A stretch of DNA of 64,000 nucleotides from JAGTVG01 sp965365275 (GTDB lineage Bacteria > Bacteroidota > Bacteroidia > Cytophagales > Cyclobacteriaceae). Of this stretch, positions 35,867-45,048 are shown piece after piece (position 1 is the first letter of the stretch; every line of letters starts with the position of its first letter). The DNA lies in contig CBDUBA010000001.1 in NCBI GenBank assembly GCA_965365275.1, forward strand, positions 131,838 through 195,837, written 5' to 3'. The position numbers and the translations under genes were made by a program. The notes beneath the pieces are model-generated. The model saw only the letters and a program-made list of their open reading frames with translations, ran no database searches and was not told the DNA's origin.

Positions 35867-35935
35867 CCAAACCAGTTTTTTATATCGGCTTAGCCGCTTT
35901 TAATTATTTCTCTTTTTAAATAGATTAGTATTCAT

Positions 35936-36700
35936 ATGTATTTTAATGTGAATACTAATTTATTTGATACCCTTTTCAAAATTGGAATATTTTTTCTTCT
36001 GATACCTGCTTTATTTTCCTGCGATAATGTTCCTGAAAAAGAACCTGGGACAACTTCACGAACAGAATATGTATACAATGCCGATGGAATCCTCAAATCG
36101 AAAATTATCCTTAAAGATGGCAAGGTCCATGGTGAGGCTATTACATATTATCCTAGCGGTCAGATCTCAACAGTGATTAATTATATCAATAATAAGAAAG
36201 AAGGAATTGAGAAAAAATACTATAAAAGCGGGCAGATTTATAGAACAAGGCCTTTTAAAAATGGCAATTTAAACGGTACAGAGATAAGGTATTATAAGGA
36301 TGGTGGAAAGAAGACAGAACAGGAATTTAAGCACAATAATCCTGCTCGTGGATTAAAAGAATACTCACCCAGCGGGAAATTAATTACTAATTTTCCCCGA
36401 CTTCAGTTTAAGATAGTTCACAATAGAGATTATGCCGAACAAGTCCTACTTTACTTCTATTTGTCTGATAATAGTAAAAATGTAGACTATTATATTGGCA
36501 AATTGATTGCTAACAAGTATTTTGACAAAGACGCCGAACTTGAGCTGTCTAATGAGGGCATAGGTGAAATTTGGTTACAACCCGGATTTTCAGGATCATA
36601 CAATTTATCTGCTAAATGTGTTAGAGAATCAAGGGGTTTATACATAACAGAGGCAAAAGTCATACTAAAAAACGGAACCATTAAAGAAGTAGTTTACTAA
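35936..36700 (+). CDS. YwqK/MORN-repeat-like lipoprotein
   Basis: This 254-residue lipoprotein has a lipobox at ALFSC (Cys29). Residues ~45-140 hold about four repeats of the MORN-like pattern seen in the YwqK group (for example YYPSGQIST, KYYKSGQIYRTR, YYKDGGKKTEQ, EYSPSGKLITN), each followed by a KNGKxNGxE strand. The remaining ~110 residues form a beta-rich domain that I do not recognise. YwqK proteins were described as antitoxin-like by sequence, but this one is exported and has no toxin beside it, so that label should not be used for its function. Confidence 0.78.
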   Translation: MYFNVNTNLFDTLFKIGIFFLLIPALFSCDNVPEKEPGTTSRTEYVYNADGILKSKIILKDGKVHGEAITYYPSGQISTVINYINNKKEGIEKKYYKSGQIYRTRPFKNGNLNGTEIRYYKDGGKKTEQEFKHNNPARGLKEYSPSGKLITNFPRLQFKIVHNRDYAEQVLLYFYLSDNSKNVDYYIGKLIANKYFDKDAELELSNEGIGEIWLQPGFSGSYNLSAKCVRESRGLYITEAKVILKNGTIKEVVY

Positions 36701-36777
36701 TTCAACAACAGAATCCATAATGAAAATATAATATTTTCGTTAAATTGTATGCATGTAAAAACCTGTATCGCAATAAG

Positions 36778-37596
36778 ATGAGTAAGTCTAACGGAAGAAA
36801 TGGAAAAAATATATCCAATAAAAAATCCAACAATCTGGATTATGAAAAAGAACTTCTGAAGCTACAGATTGAACTGGTCAAACTCCAGGAATGGGTTAAG
36901 AAGAATAATGCAAAGATTGTGGTAATATTCGAGGGTCGTGATGCTGCGGGAAAGGGAGGTGTGATCAAACGTATTACAGAACGGTTAAATCCCCGGATAT
37001 GTAAAGTAGTTGCATTGGGTATACCTACAGAAAAAGAAAAGACACAATGGTACTTTCAGAGATATACTCCCCATCTGCCGGCTGCGGGTGAAATCGTATT
37101 ATTTGACAGAAGCTGGTATAACAGGGCCGGTGTTGAACATGTAATGGATTTCTGCACAGAAGAGGAATACAGGGAATTTTTGAGGTCATGCCCATTATTC
37201 GAACAGATGTTGATTCGGTCAGGGATTATTCTTATAAAATACTGGTTTTCAGTTAGTGATGATGTGCAGGAAAAACGTTTTAAGGATAGGATCAAAAATC
37301 CGCTTAAACGATGGAAGTTCAGTTTGATGGATATAAAATCCCGTGAAAACTGGGTCAAATATTCAAAAGCGAAAGATAAAATGTTTCTGCATACAGACAC
37401 GCGCCAGGCCCCTTGGTACACTGTGAATAGTGATAATAAAAAGAAAGCCAGGTTAAACTGTATAGCACATCTCCTTTCCAAGATCCCTTATACTTATAAA
37501 AAGGAACCTCCTATTAAGCTCCCAAAATTAAAGAGATCAGACAATTACGAACGCCCTCCGATCAATGAGCAGACCTTCGTGCCGGAAATATATTGA
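36778..37596 (+). CDS. ppk2: Polyphosphate kinase 2 (PPK2)
   Basis: This is a 272-residue PPK2-family kinase when begun at the ATG at 36778; the upstream ATG at 36745 would add eleven residues without homologous content. The P-loop is GRDAAGKGG (residues 53-61). The lid and Walker B regions are LPAAGEIVLFDRSWYNRAGVEHVM and NPLKRWKFSLMDIKSRENWVKYSKAKD, all typical of one-domain PPK2 of class I. It moves phosphate between polyphosphate and ADP or GDP; direction and nucleotide preference are not readable. The Lys-rich N-terminus is usual. It is followed at 37639-37668 by a perfect 30-bp dyad. Confidence 0.92.
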   Translation: MSKSNGRNGKNISNKKSNNLDYEKELLKLQIELVKLQEWVKKNNAKIVVIFEGRDAAGKGGVIKRITERLNPRICKVVALGIPTEKEKTQWYFQRYTPHLPAAGEIVLFDRSWYNRAGVEHVMDFCTEEEYREFLRSCPLFEQMLIRSGIILIKYWFSVSDDVQEKRFKDRIKNPLKRWKFSLMDIKSRENWVKYSKAKDKMFLHTDTRQAPWYTVNSDNKKKARLNCIAHLLSKIPYTYKKEPPIKLPKLKRSDNYERPPINEQTFVPEIY

Positions 37597-37638
37597 TTGA
37601 TCAATAATGCCTTTATACATATTTATTAAAAGTATTGG

Positions 37639-37668
37639 CTTAAATGAAAACAAATGTTTTCATTTAAG
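37639..37668. repeat. Perfect 13-bp inverted repeat (30-bp dyad) after ppk2
   Basis: CTTAAATGAAAAC (37639-37651) and GTTTTCATTTAAG (37656-37668) are exact reverse complements around AAAT. It lies 43 nt after the ppk2 stop and 165 nt before the hydroxylase gene. It can form a long AT-rich hairpin, but no clean T-run follows on either strand, so an operator or RNA-stability element is as likely as a terminator. A second small dyad (TATTGAT-TG-ATCAATA, 37591-37606) overlaps the ppk2 stop. Confidence 0.55.
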
Positions 37669-37832
37669 TTTAGCAATCTCTATTGGGCTGGAAGAATTTC
37701 GCGTGGATTAAGTTTCCGTGAAGTTTAAGTTATCTATCACATAAAGAATAATTACATATTCGTTTTTTTTGTAGGAATTAATAAATTTGCTGGCAATTAA
37801 ATTTAAGAATCCCTAAGCCTGAATATAAGATT

Positions 37833-38537
37833 ATGAGCAAAAATGTAGAAGAATATCTGGAATTTAAGAAAGGAAAAACCAGAATGCCAGAACATTTAAA
37901 GGCAAAAAAAGAAGAAAGGGCGAGGTTATATAAAAACAAATTTGTTGAGTTTTTATCCCGTGCTCCTTTCGGCGTCCCGCACATTATGTGGGTTATAGTT
38001 GCCATTATTTTTTACTGGTACACAATTACTTCCGTTGATTTATCCATAGCAAACATCATAATATTCAGTGTGATCGGATTTTTCTCCTGGACTTTTATGG
38101 AATACATCATCCATAGATTTGTTTATCATACCGAAACGAATTCCGAAGGTTATACTCAATTCCAGGAGAGCCTGCATTCCAACCACCACCATTATCCAAA
38201 AGATCCTGAGCGACTTGCAATGCCTCCGGTACCAGGATTGGTCCTTGGATCACTGTTTTTTGGATTCTTTTACCTTATCATGGGTACTTATGCATTTGCT
38301 TTTTTCCCGGGATTTATGCTGGGATACGATGCCTATATAACATTACATTACTATCAGCACCGGATCAAAAGCCCGAAATACAAGCCTTGGAAAAAACTAT
38401 GGCAGCACCATAAGGCACATCATTATTCTAATCCCTACAGTGCATATGGTGTATCAACCCGATTATGGGATTTTGTATTTGGAACAATGCCAAAGGCTTC
38501 AAATAAAAGGAGACAGGTCGAGGTAAAAGCTGCCTAG
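37833..38537 (+). CDS. Fatty acid hydroxylase (FA2H-like, sterol desaturase superfamily)
   Basis: This 234-residue integral membrane di-iron enzyme likely 2-hydroxylates fatty acyl chains, as in sphingolipids or sulfonolipids. The histidine clusters are HRFVYH (94-99), HSNHHH (115-120), HYYQH (172-176) and HHKAHH (192-197), with about four transmembrane helices. The order and spacing match the FA2H/sterol desaturase superfamily and the length is right for an enzyme without a cytochrome b5 domain. It follows ppk2 after a 236-nt region and does not appear to be in an operon with it. Confidence 0.9.
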   Translation: MSKNVEEYLEFKKGKTRMPEHLKAKKEERARLYKNKFVEFLSRAPFGVPHIMWVIVAIIFYWYTITSVDLSIANIIIFSVIGFFSWTFMEYIIHRFVYHTETNSEGYTQFQESLHSNHHHYPKDPERLAMPPVPGLVLGSLFFGFFYLIMGTYAFAFFPGFMLGYDAYITLHYYQHRIKSPKYKPWKKLWQHHKAHHYSNPYSAYGVSTRLWDFVFGTMPKASNKRRQVEVKAA

Positions 38538-38549
38538 TGGTTTATCCGC

Positions 38550-39905
38550 TTAGAATAGCCAAAATAGTTTTATATAAAATCCTGAGGTTCCATCGCCCGG
38601 ATCAAACGCCCTGCCATAATCTGCAGAAACTACGAAATTCTCGTTCAGGCCAACTTTAATACCAATCCCGGCGGTTGAATGAAAAGCTTCCGCACCAGGA
38701 TCAAAAAACTGATCGGAAGGTTCATTTTCCGGCCACCCGCTTAGATCGCGTTCTATGAACTGAACGACTCTGCCGGTATCAAAAAACAGGTTGGTTCCCA
38801 GGTAAAGATTCTGTTTAAAGACCACGGCCCTAAGGAATATCCACCTGAATTCAAAATTACCCAGGACAAATCCATCACCCACTACCCTGTTCCTCAAAAC
38901 ACCCCGAAGGGTTAACTTGCCACCCAATCCCTGGGAAGTAGCCGACCTCATGTCAATGGGCACAATATGGGGTTGTAAATGAAATGGCACATCTCCAGCC
39001 AGTGTGCCCTGATAGGCCAGGCGGTATGCAAAGACAAGGTCTTTTTTATATATCGAAAAATACTGGCGATGAATAAAAGTGAACTTCAGGTAACTGGACT
39101 CCCAGTCACCCAGAAATTTTGGTGAATAGGATAAAACGGCTTCGGTCCATATTCCCTTGGTTGGGAAAGCATCAAAATCTCTGCCATCATAAACCAAGCC
39201 TCCTTTCAGGTATGTTAATTGATTCCCATCTGCCTCGGAAGCCTTTAAAACTCCATTTTCCTTGTACAGATCATATAAGCCTGCTGTATCAGGTAACATT
39301 TCTGAAGGATCCTTACCCCTATTTAAACGGTCGAGATCGATTGAACCAACTTTATTATTAAAATAAGTAAACCCGGCGATCCACTTTAATTTGTCATTGT
39401 TCTGTTTCAGGTTCCCCTGGAATCCGGCCATTACACGAAACATTTTTCTTTCGTGACGGTAAAAGACCCTGGATCGATATGCTGGATCATCCTCATCTTC
39501 CCATTCCGGATTATAAACAGCTTCGTAACCATTGAATCCATAAAAATTCAGTGCCCTCTCAGTAAGATAGCTGACATCGGCTATGAAACGGATATTTGGG
39601 ATCAGGTATTCCGAATCATAATAAAACCGGGCAATCATGCTTCCTTTTGTCGTATTCGACCACTCCAGGTACAAAGAATGACGATAGTTAGGATAGATGG
39701 TGCCATCTCCATAATCATATAAATTAACCAACGCGCCATATTGTAAGCCGACATCCGTATCAAATGCCACAACAGGCAATGCGCCAAAGGTCCAGCCTTT
39801 CTTAACTTTGGTTTTCGTGGTATCTTTTTCCTGGGCAATAAGTGTGTGAATACTAATCCAAAAAATGAATCCCAGCAATATAACAACAAGGTTGACTCTT
39901 TTCAT
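38550..39905 (-). CDS. BamA/TamA-type outer membrane beta-barrel protein
   Basis: This 451-residue outer-membrane protein has a Sec signal (ending LIAQEKD). It starts with WTFGALPVVAFDTDVGLQYG and runs through many alternating strands with the Omp85-like pattern (GGLVYDGRDFDAFPTKGIWTEAVLSYS, GGKLTLRGVLRNRVVGDGFVLGNFEFRW, GIGIKVGLNENFVVSADYGRAF) to the C-terminal FYIKLFWLF. GGKLTLRG resembles the RGY/RGF strand of the Omp85 barrel. POTRA domains are absent, so this is a barrel-only surface antigen. The function is unknown, perhaps lipid or protein insertion. It is convergent with the hydroxylase. Confidence 0.8.
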   Translation of the reverse strand: MKRVNLVVILLGFIFWISIHTLIAQEKDTTKTKVKKGWTFGALPVVAFDTDVGLQYGALVNLYDYGDGTIYPNYRHSLYLEWSNTTKGSMIARFYYDSEYLIPNIRFIADVSYLTERALNFYGFNGYEAVYNPEWEDEDDPAYRSRVFYRHERKMFRVMAGFQGNLKQNNDKLKWIAGFTYFNNKVGSIDLDRLNRGKDPSEMLPDTAGLYDLYKENGVLKASEADGNQLTYLKGGLVYDGRDFDAFPTKGIWTEAVLSYSPKFLGDWESSYLKFTFIHRQYFSIYKKDLVFAYRLAYQGTLAGDVPFHLQPHIVPIDMRSATSQGLGGKLTLRGVLRNRVVGDGFVLGNFEFRWIFLRAVVFKQNLYLGTNLFFDTGRVVQFIERDLSGWPENEPSDQFFDPGAEAFHSTAGIGIKVGLNENFVVSADYGRAFDPGDGTSGFYIKLFWLF

Positions 39906-40036
39906 AAGATTAAAAATGCACCCTCAATATATAAACTTTCCGGAAATATAAAAAAATATAAGTTTCAGTAAGGGTAATCTGAATCCAGGTTGTCTCTTAG
40001 TAAAGCATAAATGAGTTTAACCTAAATTTTAATACA

Positions 40037-40753
40037 ATGAAACAACCGTCTACCTTAAAATCTTATTTATACCTGGTATTAATTGCTATCATTCTGTCAT
40101 CCTGTGAATGTTACGAAGATCCCGGCATAGTAATAAACGAATCCAGGGACCTTGCTGAATTTGATGCCATTAATATTGAGACCGTGGGAAAGATAAACCT
40201 GTATGCTGCTGAAGAGTTTAAGATTATCATAAAAACACATGAAAATATTGTCGATGATATCGTTACAAGTGTAAGTGATAACAAACTTACTGTTCGCTTA
40301 ACCGGGAGCCACAATCGAATAAAAACACTTGAATTTGATATTTTTGCCCCCACCTATACCCTGATTGAGCAAAATGATGTAGCTAAAATCATTTGCATTG
40401 ATGGCTTTAACGCTGGTCAATTAAGTGTCATCCAAAATGATGTCGGAGATATTCATTTATACAACCTGAACCTTGATAGCTTGTTTATCGAATTAAATGA
40501 TGTGGGTGATGTTGGATTAACCGGCATGGTAAACGGCATCACAGCTTCATTAAGTGGCGTAGGAGAAATTCATCTCTTTGAAATGGTTTGCAGATCTGCA
40601 GATGTGGATTTGAGCGGTACTGGCGATATTGAAATAAATGCTTCAGAATCACTGAATGTTAATCTATCAGGGATTGGAAGTGTTTATTACAAAGGTTCAC
40701 CCAATGTTTCAATCAATAAGACCGGTGTGGGTAAAGTGGTAAATGTTAATTGA
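40037..40753 (+). CDS. Head-GIN domain lipoprotein (DUF2807-like)
   Basis: This 238-residue lipoprotein has its lipobox at LSSC (Cys23). The body is the head-GIN beta-helix seen in DUF2807 proteins. It starts RDLAEFDAINIETVGKINLY and continues in short strands with repeated GxG turns (ELNDVGDVGLTG, SLSGVGEIHLF, DLSGTGDIEINA, NLSGIGSVYYKG). The family was named from the putative auto-transporter adhesin, but the molecular role is unclear. It is divergent from the outer-membrane barrel gene (131 nt between starts). A hairpin at 40844-40872 downstream may terminate it. Confidence 0.85.
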   Translation: MKQPSTLKSYLYLVLIAIILSSCECYEDPGIVINESRDLAEFDAINIETVGKINLYAAEEFKIIIKTHENIVDDIVTSVSDNKLTVRLTGSHNRIKTLEFDIFAPTYTLIEQNDVAKIICIDGFNAGQLSVIQNDVGDIHLYNLNLDSLFIELNDVGDVGLTGMVNGITASLSGVGEIHLFEMVCRSADVDLSGTGDIEINASESLNVNLSGIGSVYYKGSPNVSINKTGVGKVVNVN

Positions 40754-40843
40754 TTTTTATATCATTTTCTCTTACAAATAAAAGGCTGAAATATTCAAGT
40801 ATTATATGATAAGGACAGAATTACATAGTACATAGGAAAATTG

Positions 40844-40880
40844 AACAGGACCTTGTCATGCGCGGTCTTGTTTATTTTTC
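40844..40880 (+). terminator. Probable terminator after the head-GIN gene
   Basis: AACAGGACC (40844-40852) pairs with GGTCTTGTT (40864-40872), nine pairs with one G-U, around an 11-nt loop. It is followed by TTATTTTTC. It lies 91 nt after the stop. Confidence 0.6.
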
Positions 40881-41034
40881 TATTGTTTTAATATTACAGG
40901 GAATTTAAATTCAACGGAACAGGTATTTATAGATAAATCGAATACAGATCCCAGATGTTTTCTCTATAAAAGGTCATGGAAATATATCTCAATAAATAAG
41001 GATTATATTACATTCAAATAATTCCTAACTGATC

Positions 41035-42123
41035 TTATCTGAATAGGTGTTTTGCAAGATCGTATAGATGTTTTCTCCATACCTGCCAGACATGTCCCCC
41101 TTCACACTCATACCAGATATGCTCAATACCCTCTTTTCTCAATTCATGGTGAAAATCTAATCCATTCTTATATCTTTTATCCTCTTTACCGAAACCTAGC
41201 CACAGCAATCCAAGTTCTTCATTTAAATCATATGTTGTGTAAACAGATTGCATATCAAAATTTCCAGGATATGAGCTCATAATACCAATTGATCCAAACA
41301 ATTCCAAATTTGAAAATCCAATACGTATAGCTTGTGCTCCGCCCATTGATAGACCTGCCAGTGCCCTATACTCTCTATCCCTGATTGTTCTGAAATTTCG
41401 ATCAATAACTGGAATCAAATCATTAAGTAATAAACCCTCAAAATCATTATCATCCCGTGAAGGTCTCTCCGGATTTTCTGATCCCGGAATAGCTGCATAT
41501 CCATTATCCATTACAATAATCATTGGAATGGCCTGTCCTTCGCTGATAAGATTATCCATTATAAAATTTGCCTTTCCCTGATATACCCAGGCCATTTCAC
41601 TTTCACCAGCCCCATGTTGCAGATATAAAACGGGGAATCTCAGATTTAAATCAGTATGATAGCCTGGGGGTGTATAAATTAAGGCTATCCTTATTGTATT
41701 GGTAGTTTTTGAGTGGTACCACTTGGCACTAACATCACCATGAGGTACTTTTTGAGGCAAATAAAAGTCAAGGTTATCGTCTGGAATTTCTAATCCAGAA
41801 GTTTCCTTTCCCCATCCAAAATATGTTGGTTGACCGGGAAAATTGACGGCTACACTATCTATTACCAGCTGATAATAATGAAATCCAGCCTCAATCGGAG
41901 GGGTGGTCACCTCCCAGATCCCCTCCCGTGATAAATTCATAAAGTGCTTACCCCCAAGAGCATTACCAAGTCCCTCAACATATAGAGAATTGGCATACAA
42001 AGCCGATACCTTGAAAGTTACACTTCTGTCATGATGCACAGTTACCGATGCCTGTCCAAAAAGATCTATAGATATAGCATTAATTATTAAATATATTAGC
42101 AGTCTGATCCGTATATTTTTCAT
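41035..42123 (-). CDS. Exported esterase (CE1/enterochelin-esterase-like) with N-terminal CBM48-like domain
   Basis: This 362-residue alpha/beta hydrolase has a signal peptide (~1-23). An N-terminal ~90-residue domain like the E-set/CBM48 fold (VTVHHDRSVTFKVSALYANSLYVEG) leads to a CE1-type esterase domain. The nucleophile is Ser259 in GLSMGG. LYLQHGAGESEMAW forms the oxyanion region, and the catalytic His is in CEGGHVWQVW near the C-terminus. This two-domain form is that of acetyl-xylan/feruloyl esterases (XynZ/XynY-like) in Bacteroidota. It is 63 nt downstream of the polysaccharide deacetylase gene on the same strand. Confidence 0.88.
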   Translation of the reverse strand: MKNIRIRLLIYLIINAISIDLFGQASVTVHHDRSVTFKVSALYANSLYVEGLGNALGGKHFMNLSREGIWEVTTPPIEAGFHYYQLVIDSVAVNFPGQPTYFGWGKETSGLEIPDDNLDFYLPQKVPHGDVSAKWYHSKTTNTIRIALIYTPPGYHTDLNLRFPVLYLQHGAGESEMAWVYQGKANFIMDNLISEGQAIPMIIVMDNGYAAIPGSENPERPSRDDNDFEGLLLNDLIPVIDRNFRTIRDREYRALAGLSMGGAQAIRIGFSNLELFGSIGIMSSYPGNFDMQSVYTTYDLNEELGLLWLGFGKEDKRYKNGLDFHHELRKEGIEHIWYECEGGHVWQVWRKHLYDLAKHLFR

Positions 42124-42186
42124 AATAATATCATTATGAATTTTGTTCTATGATGCTTGTCAACTATGACTGCATAGATTCATTAT

Positions 42187-42966
42187 CTATACAGTTAATA
42201 GAGCCTTACCGACAGGCATTATTCTTACATGATCCATTCCAAGTAATTTATCAAGGAGTTCATCCAGGTAAGCTGAACTCATTGGTCCCCAACCCTCACC
42301 ATCAAGTCCATGCGCATTGAAAATGAACCACCCTTTAGGTTCCAACAGAAATTTCTGAATTTGTTCTTCAAAATACTGATCTATATTATCCGGACCTGCA
42401 CTTATGCAAGTAAGCTTCTTCTGTCTTCTATGAGGAAGTCTATTAATTGCACTACCAGCTGTTCGAAACGCCAATACTTTATCTTTGAGCCATTCCTCCA
42501 ATTCGTCTGATGAAGAATTAAATGGGAAATTAAATATTGCCCTGAGCGGATCAAATCCATTAAGTTTTTCAGAAAAAACATCGAGTGATTTAATTATGAG
42601 TTCTTGAGCATCTTTCAAGTTTATCGTGGCCAGATTTTCATGCTTGTAACCATGTGGCATAATTTCATGTCCTCTCTCATTTAACTCATTCCACAAATCA
42701 AAACCACCGATTACTGAAGGCTGAATATAATCGTCCGGGGGTTTGAAATCATTTTCATGTCCTGAAGCAATTACGTTAAAACAGGCATTCAATTTATATT
42801 TTTCATAGATCTCAGCAGTTTTCAGGAAGGATTTCTCAAATCCATCATCGAAGCTGATAGAAACAATGTGAGTGACTGATCTATTAAAAAAATTACAACA
42901 TGACAGATAAGGCAATGTAACAGCTCCAATACCGGTTTTGATTAAAAAAGATCTTCTGCTATCCAT
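42187..42966 (-). CDS. Polysaccharide deacetylase (CE4-like) with Tat signal
   Basis: This is a ~259-residue protein when begun at the ATG at 42966, which places a twin-arginine signal (SRRSFLIKTG) at the N-terminus; an ATG at 42987 would add seven residues. The NodB/CE4 motif 1 is SFDDGFEKS (Asp-Asp). The motif 2 histidines are in HGYKHENLAT, and FNAHGLDGEGWGPM near the end supplies a further conserved His. The enzyme removes acetyl groups from N- or O-acetylated polysaccharide or related substrates in the periplasm. It precedes the esterase gene by 63 nt, which suggests a joint de-acylation function. Confidence 0.85.
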   Translation of the reverse strand: MDSRRSFLIKTGIGAVTLPYLSCCNFFNRSVTHIVSISFDDGFEKSFLKTAEIYEKYKLNACFNVIASGHENDFKPPDDYIQPSVIGGFDLWNELNERGHEIMPHGYKHENLATINLKDAQELIIKSLDVFSEKLNGFDPLRAIFNFPFNSSSDELEEWLKDKVLAFRTAGSAINRLPHRRQKKLTCISAGPDNIDQYFEEQIQKFLLEPKGWFIFNAHGLDGEGWGPMSSAYLDELLDKLLGMDHVRIMPVGKALLTV

Positions 42967-43244
42967 GGTCCTAATTTTAGAAATCAATCAAAAAAAATTG
43001 GGATAAGGTTAATATTCTAAAAACACAATTCAATCTCTATACCTGTGTTATTAGAAATTTACAAAAATTAATTTTGATTCCATAATGTTTGCAGTATTCA
43101 TGAATACCAAAGCAAGAATAAACAATTAAATATCTAAGTAATAGATAATTTACTATATGTCAGGCATTTATATTGCTTTATTAAAAGTTATTGTTTTAAT
43201 ATTTGCGCATACCTGATTTTGCACAAGAAAACTTCGGCATTTAC

Positions 43245-44240
43245 TTAAAGATTTTTGATAATTGCCCAGATTTCAGGATTAACGGGAATTCCGAGTTTTT
43301 GATTTTCAATCCTGGTTAAAAGTGTTTTTTCACCCGGATAATATGTTTTCTCACCGGTACCCTTTGGTTGAGAGTTATGTAGGTTCTCTAAAACCTCCTG
43401 AATAACCCTGGAGGAAAATTTATTATCCAGCCATTCCGTACTAATCGCCATAAAAACTTGTGAAAGGCCATATTCCTCGCTTCTTGATCCTACCCGTACC
43501 GAAGTATCTCCCTTAGAAAGAACAGCGGCCATTATATCCAGTACAAAAGATAGTCCTGATCCTTTCCAGAACCCTATGGGCAAAGCACTTTCATTACTTA
43601 TAATTTCTTGTGGATCCTTTGTCGGTAATCCATTAAGATCCAGACCGCCAATGAATTCTAACTCTTTCCCCTCATGAGCATAAGTTTGCATCTTTCCATA
43701 TGAGTATTGAGACATGGCCATATCGAGAACGATATTTCCTTTTTTTCTGGGTATAGCAATTATAAGCGGATTATTACCCAACACAGGATCTTTTCCTCCC
43801 CATGCAAGCATATTGGGCTGAGTATTAGTCCAACATATGCCGATAAATCCATTATCCGCTGCCTGCCATCCATAAGTGCCTCCCCTCATCCAGTGGTTTG
43901 TATTTGAAAGTGCAACACATCCAATACCAGCTGATCCGGCAATTTTCATGGCTCCGGACATACATGAAAGCGCATTTAATATCCCTGGTCCAAGGTTACC
44001 ATTCCATTGCTCTATATTTCCATAGTCTTTAATCTTTTCAGGTTCCGCATCAATTTTGACTATTCCATCCTTAACATTATTGATAAACCTCGGAAACCGG
44101 TTCAATCCATGAGAATAGACGCCATCCAGGGAAGATTCCGTAAAAACTTTTGATAGGATACCGGCCTTTTCCTGTATAAATCCATGCTTTAGCAATATAT
44201 TATTCAGAGTTCCCTGAATTTCCTTAAATGAGATCCTCAT
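43245..44240 (-). CDS. Malate/L-lactate dehydrogenase family oxidoreductase
   Basis: This 331-residue NAD(P)-dependent dehydrogenase belongs to the Ldh2/YiaK family and is cytoplasmic. Signature segments are YSHGLNRFPRFINNVKDG near residue 40, GCVALSNTNHWMRGGTYGWQAADNG (~105-130), and AWGGKDPVLGNNPLIIAIPR. These follow the YiaK (2,3-diketo-L-gulonate reductase) and ureidoglycolate/pyrroline-2-carboxylate/sulfolactate dehydrogenase group. The gap to the creatininase gene upstream is 13 nt, so they form an operon. Function within the family is not decided; the partner suggests a ring-opening hydrolase plus a reductase for a ketosugar acid or amide. Confidence 0.88.
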   Translation of the reverse strand: MRISFKEIQGTLNNILLKHGFIQEKAGILSKVFTESSLDGVYSHGLNRFPRFINNVKDGIVKIDAEPEKIKDYGNIEQWNGNLGPGILNALSCMSGAMKIAGSAGIGCVALSNTNHWMRGGTYGWQAADNGFIGICWTNTQPNMLAWGGKDPVLGNNPLIIAIPRKKGNIVLDMAMSQYSYGKMQTYAHEGKELEFIGGLDLNGLPTKDPQEIISNESALPIGFWKGSGLSFVLDIMAAVLSKGDTSVRVGSRSEEYGLSQVFMAISTEWLDNKFSSRVIQEVLENLHNSQPKGTGEKTYYPGEKTLLTRIENQKLGIPVNPEIWAIIKNL

Positions 44241-44253
44241 TATTTGGTTAAAT

Positions 44254-45048
44254 TCAATCTACATATATATCTTCAGGATCAGTTTTATCCAGTTCAATCA
44301 GGAATTCTGATATTTTTGGAATGATCTTCCCTAAATAATTCTTTCCTTTTTCTTCAGAAGACCTGGAAGGATTACCAATTCCAGTATCCTTGGATACCTT
44401 TGTCCATTCCCTTGGGGCCCATAACCATCCTTCATGACGTCCATGAAATTTTAGTTTTCTGCTGGCCCCATCGCCAGCCTCTTTCAACGGTAATACCCAA
44501 TCTGGTGCAATATGCATCATAATACTTGTTTCCATTTCCCCGGCATGATCGCCCGTATCTTCAAAATACTTCTTCCAATCACCTTCGACAAGATACCAGT
44601 TGATTGTTCCTATAAAGAATCCCGGATAATCTGCCTTAATCTCTCTGATCATTTGCCTGAAATCATTTCCACCGTGTCCATTCAAAACAATCAATTTCTT
44701 TATTCCCTGTCCATCGAGAGAGTCTACAACATCCCTTAATACAAATGCCTGGGTTGAAGGATTCATATTTATCGTTAATTTTATATCAAGCTGTTGTGTA
44801 TTCACTCCATAGGGTACAGTTGGCAAAACTGCTACCTTCACATTTTGTTCCCATGCTTTTTTAGCAGCTTCCGCAGCTATATAATCACATTGGATATTGT
44901 CGGTTCCATAAGGTAAATGATAGTTATGGGCCTCCGTAGCGCCCCACGGAAGAATTGCGATTGAATAGTTGGTTTCTTTTACCGATTTCCAATTATTTTC
45001 ATTGATGATGTACGGTCTGGGAGGTTTCTTACCTGTTCTGTGAGTCAT
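44254..45048 (-). CDS. Creatininase-family amidohydrolase
   Basis: This 264-residue hydrolase has the metal-binding signature GATEAHNYHLPYGTD (Glu39, His44, Asp50), matching the family pattern E-x-H-x-x-HLP-x-x-TD. NGHGGND and DHAGEMETS add the second histidine and glutamate ligands. Family members hydrolyse creatinine, formamides or 3-dehydro-scyllo-inosose, so the fold is known but the substrate is not. It heads an operon with the Ldh-family gene. The neighbouring plus-strand purine-type permease (254 nt away) might supply its substrate. Confidence 0.88.
   Translation of the reverse strand: MTHRTGKKPPRPYIINENNWKSVKETNYSIAILPWGATEAHNYHLPYGTDNIQCDYIAAEAAKKAWEQNVKVAVLPTVPYGVNTQQLDIKLTINMNPSTQAFVLRDVVDSLDGQGIKKLIVLNGHGGNDFRQMIREIKADYPGFFIGTINWYLVEGDWKKYFEDTGDHAGEMETSIMMHIAPDWVLPLKEAGDGASRKLKFHGRHEGWLWAPREWTKVSKDTGIGNPSRSSEEKGKNYLGKIIPKISEFLIELDKTDPEDIYVD

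Noticed and set aside
35882..35915. Short CGGC-TTA-GCCG hairpin followed by T-rich DNA after the membrane protein gene
   Set aside because: The stem is only four pairs and too weak to call a terminator with confidence.
35936..36700. YwqK 'antitoxin' label
   Set aside because: The protein is an exported lipoprotein with no adjacent toxin gene, so a toxin-antitoxin function is unsupported.
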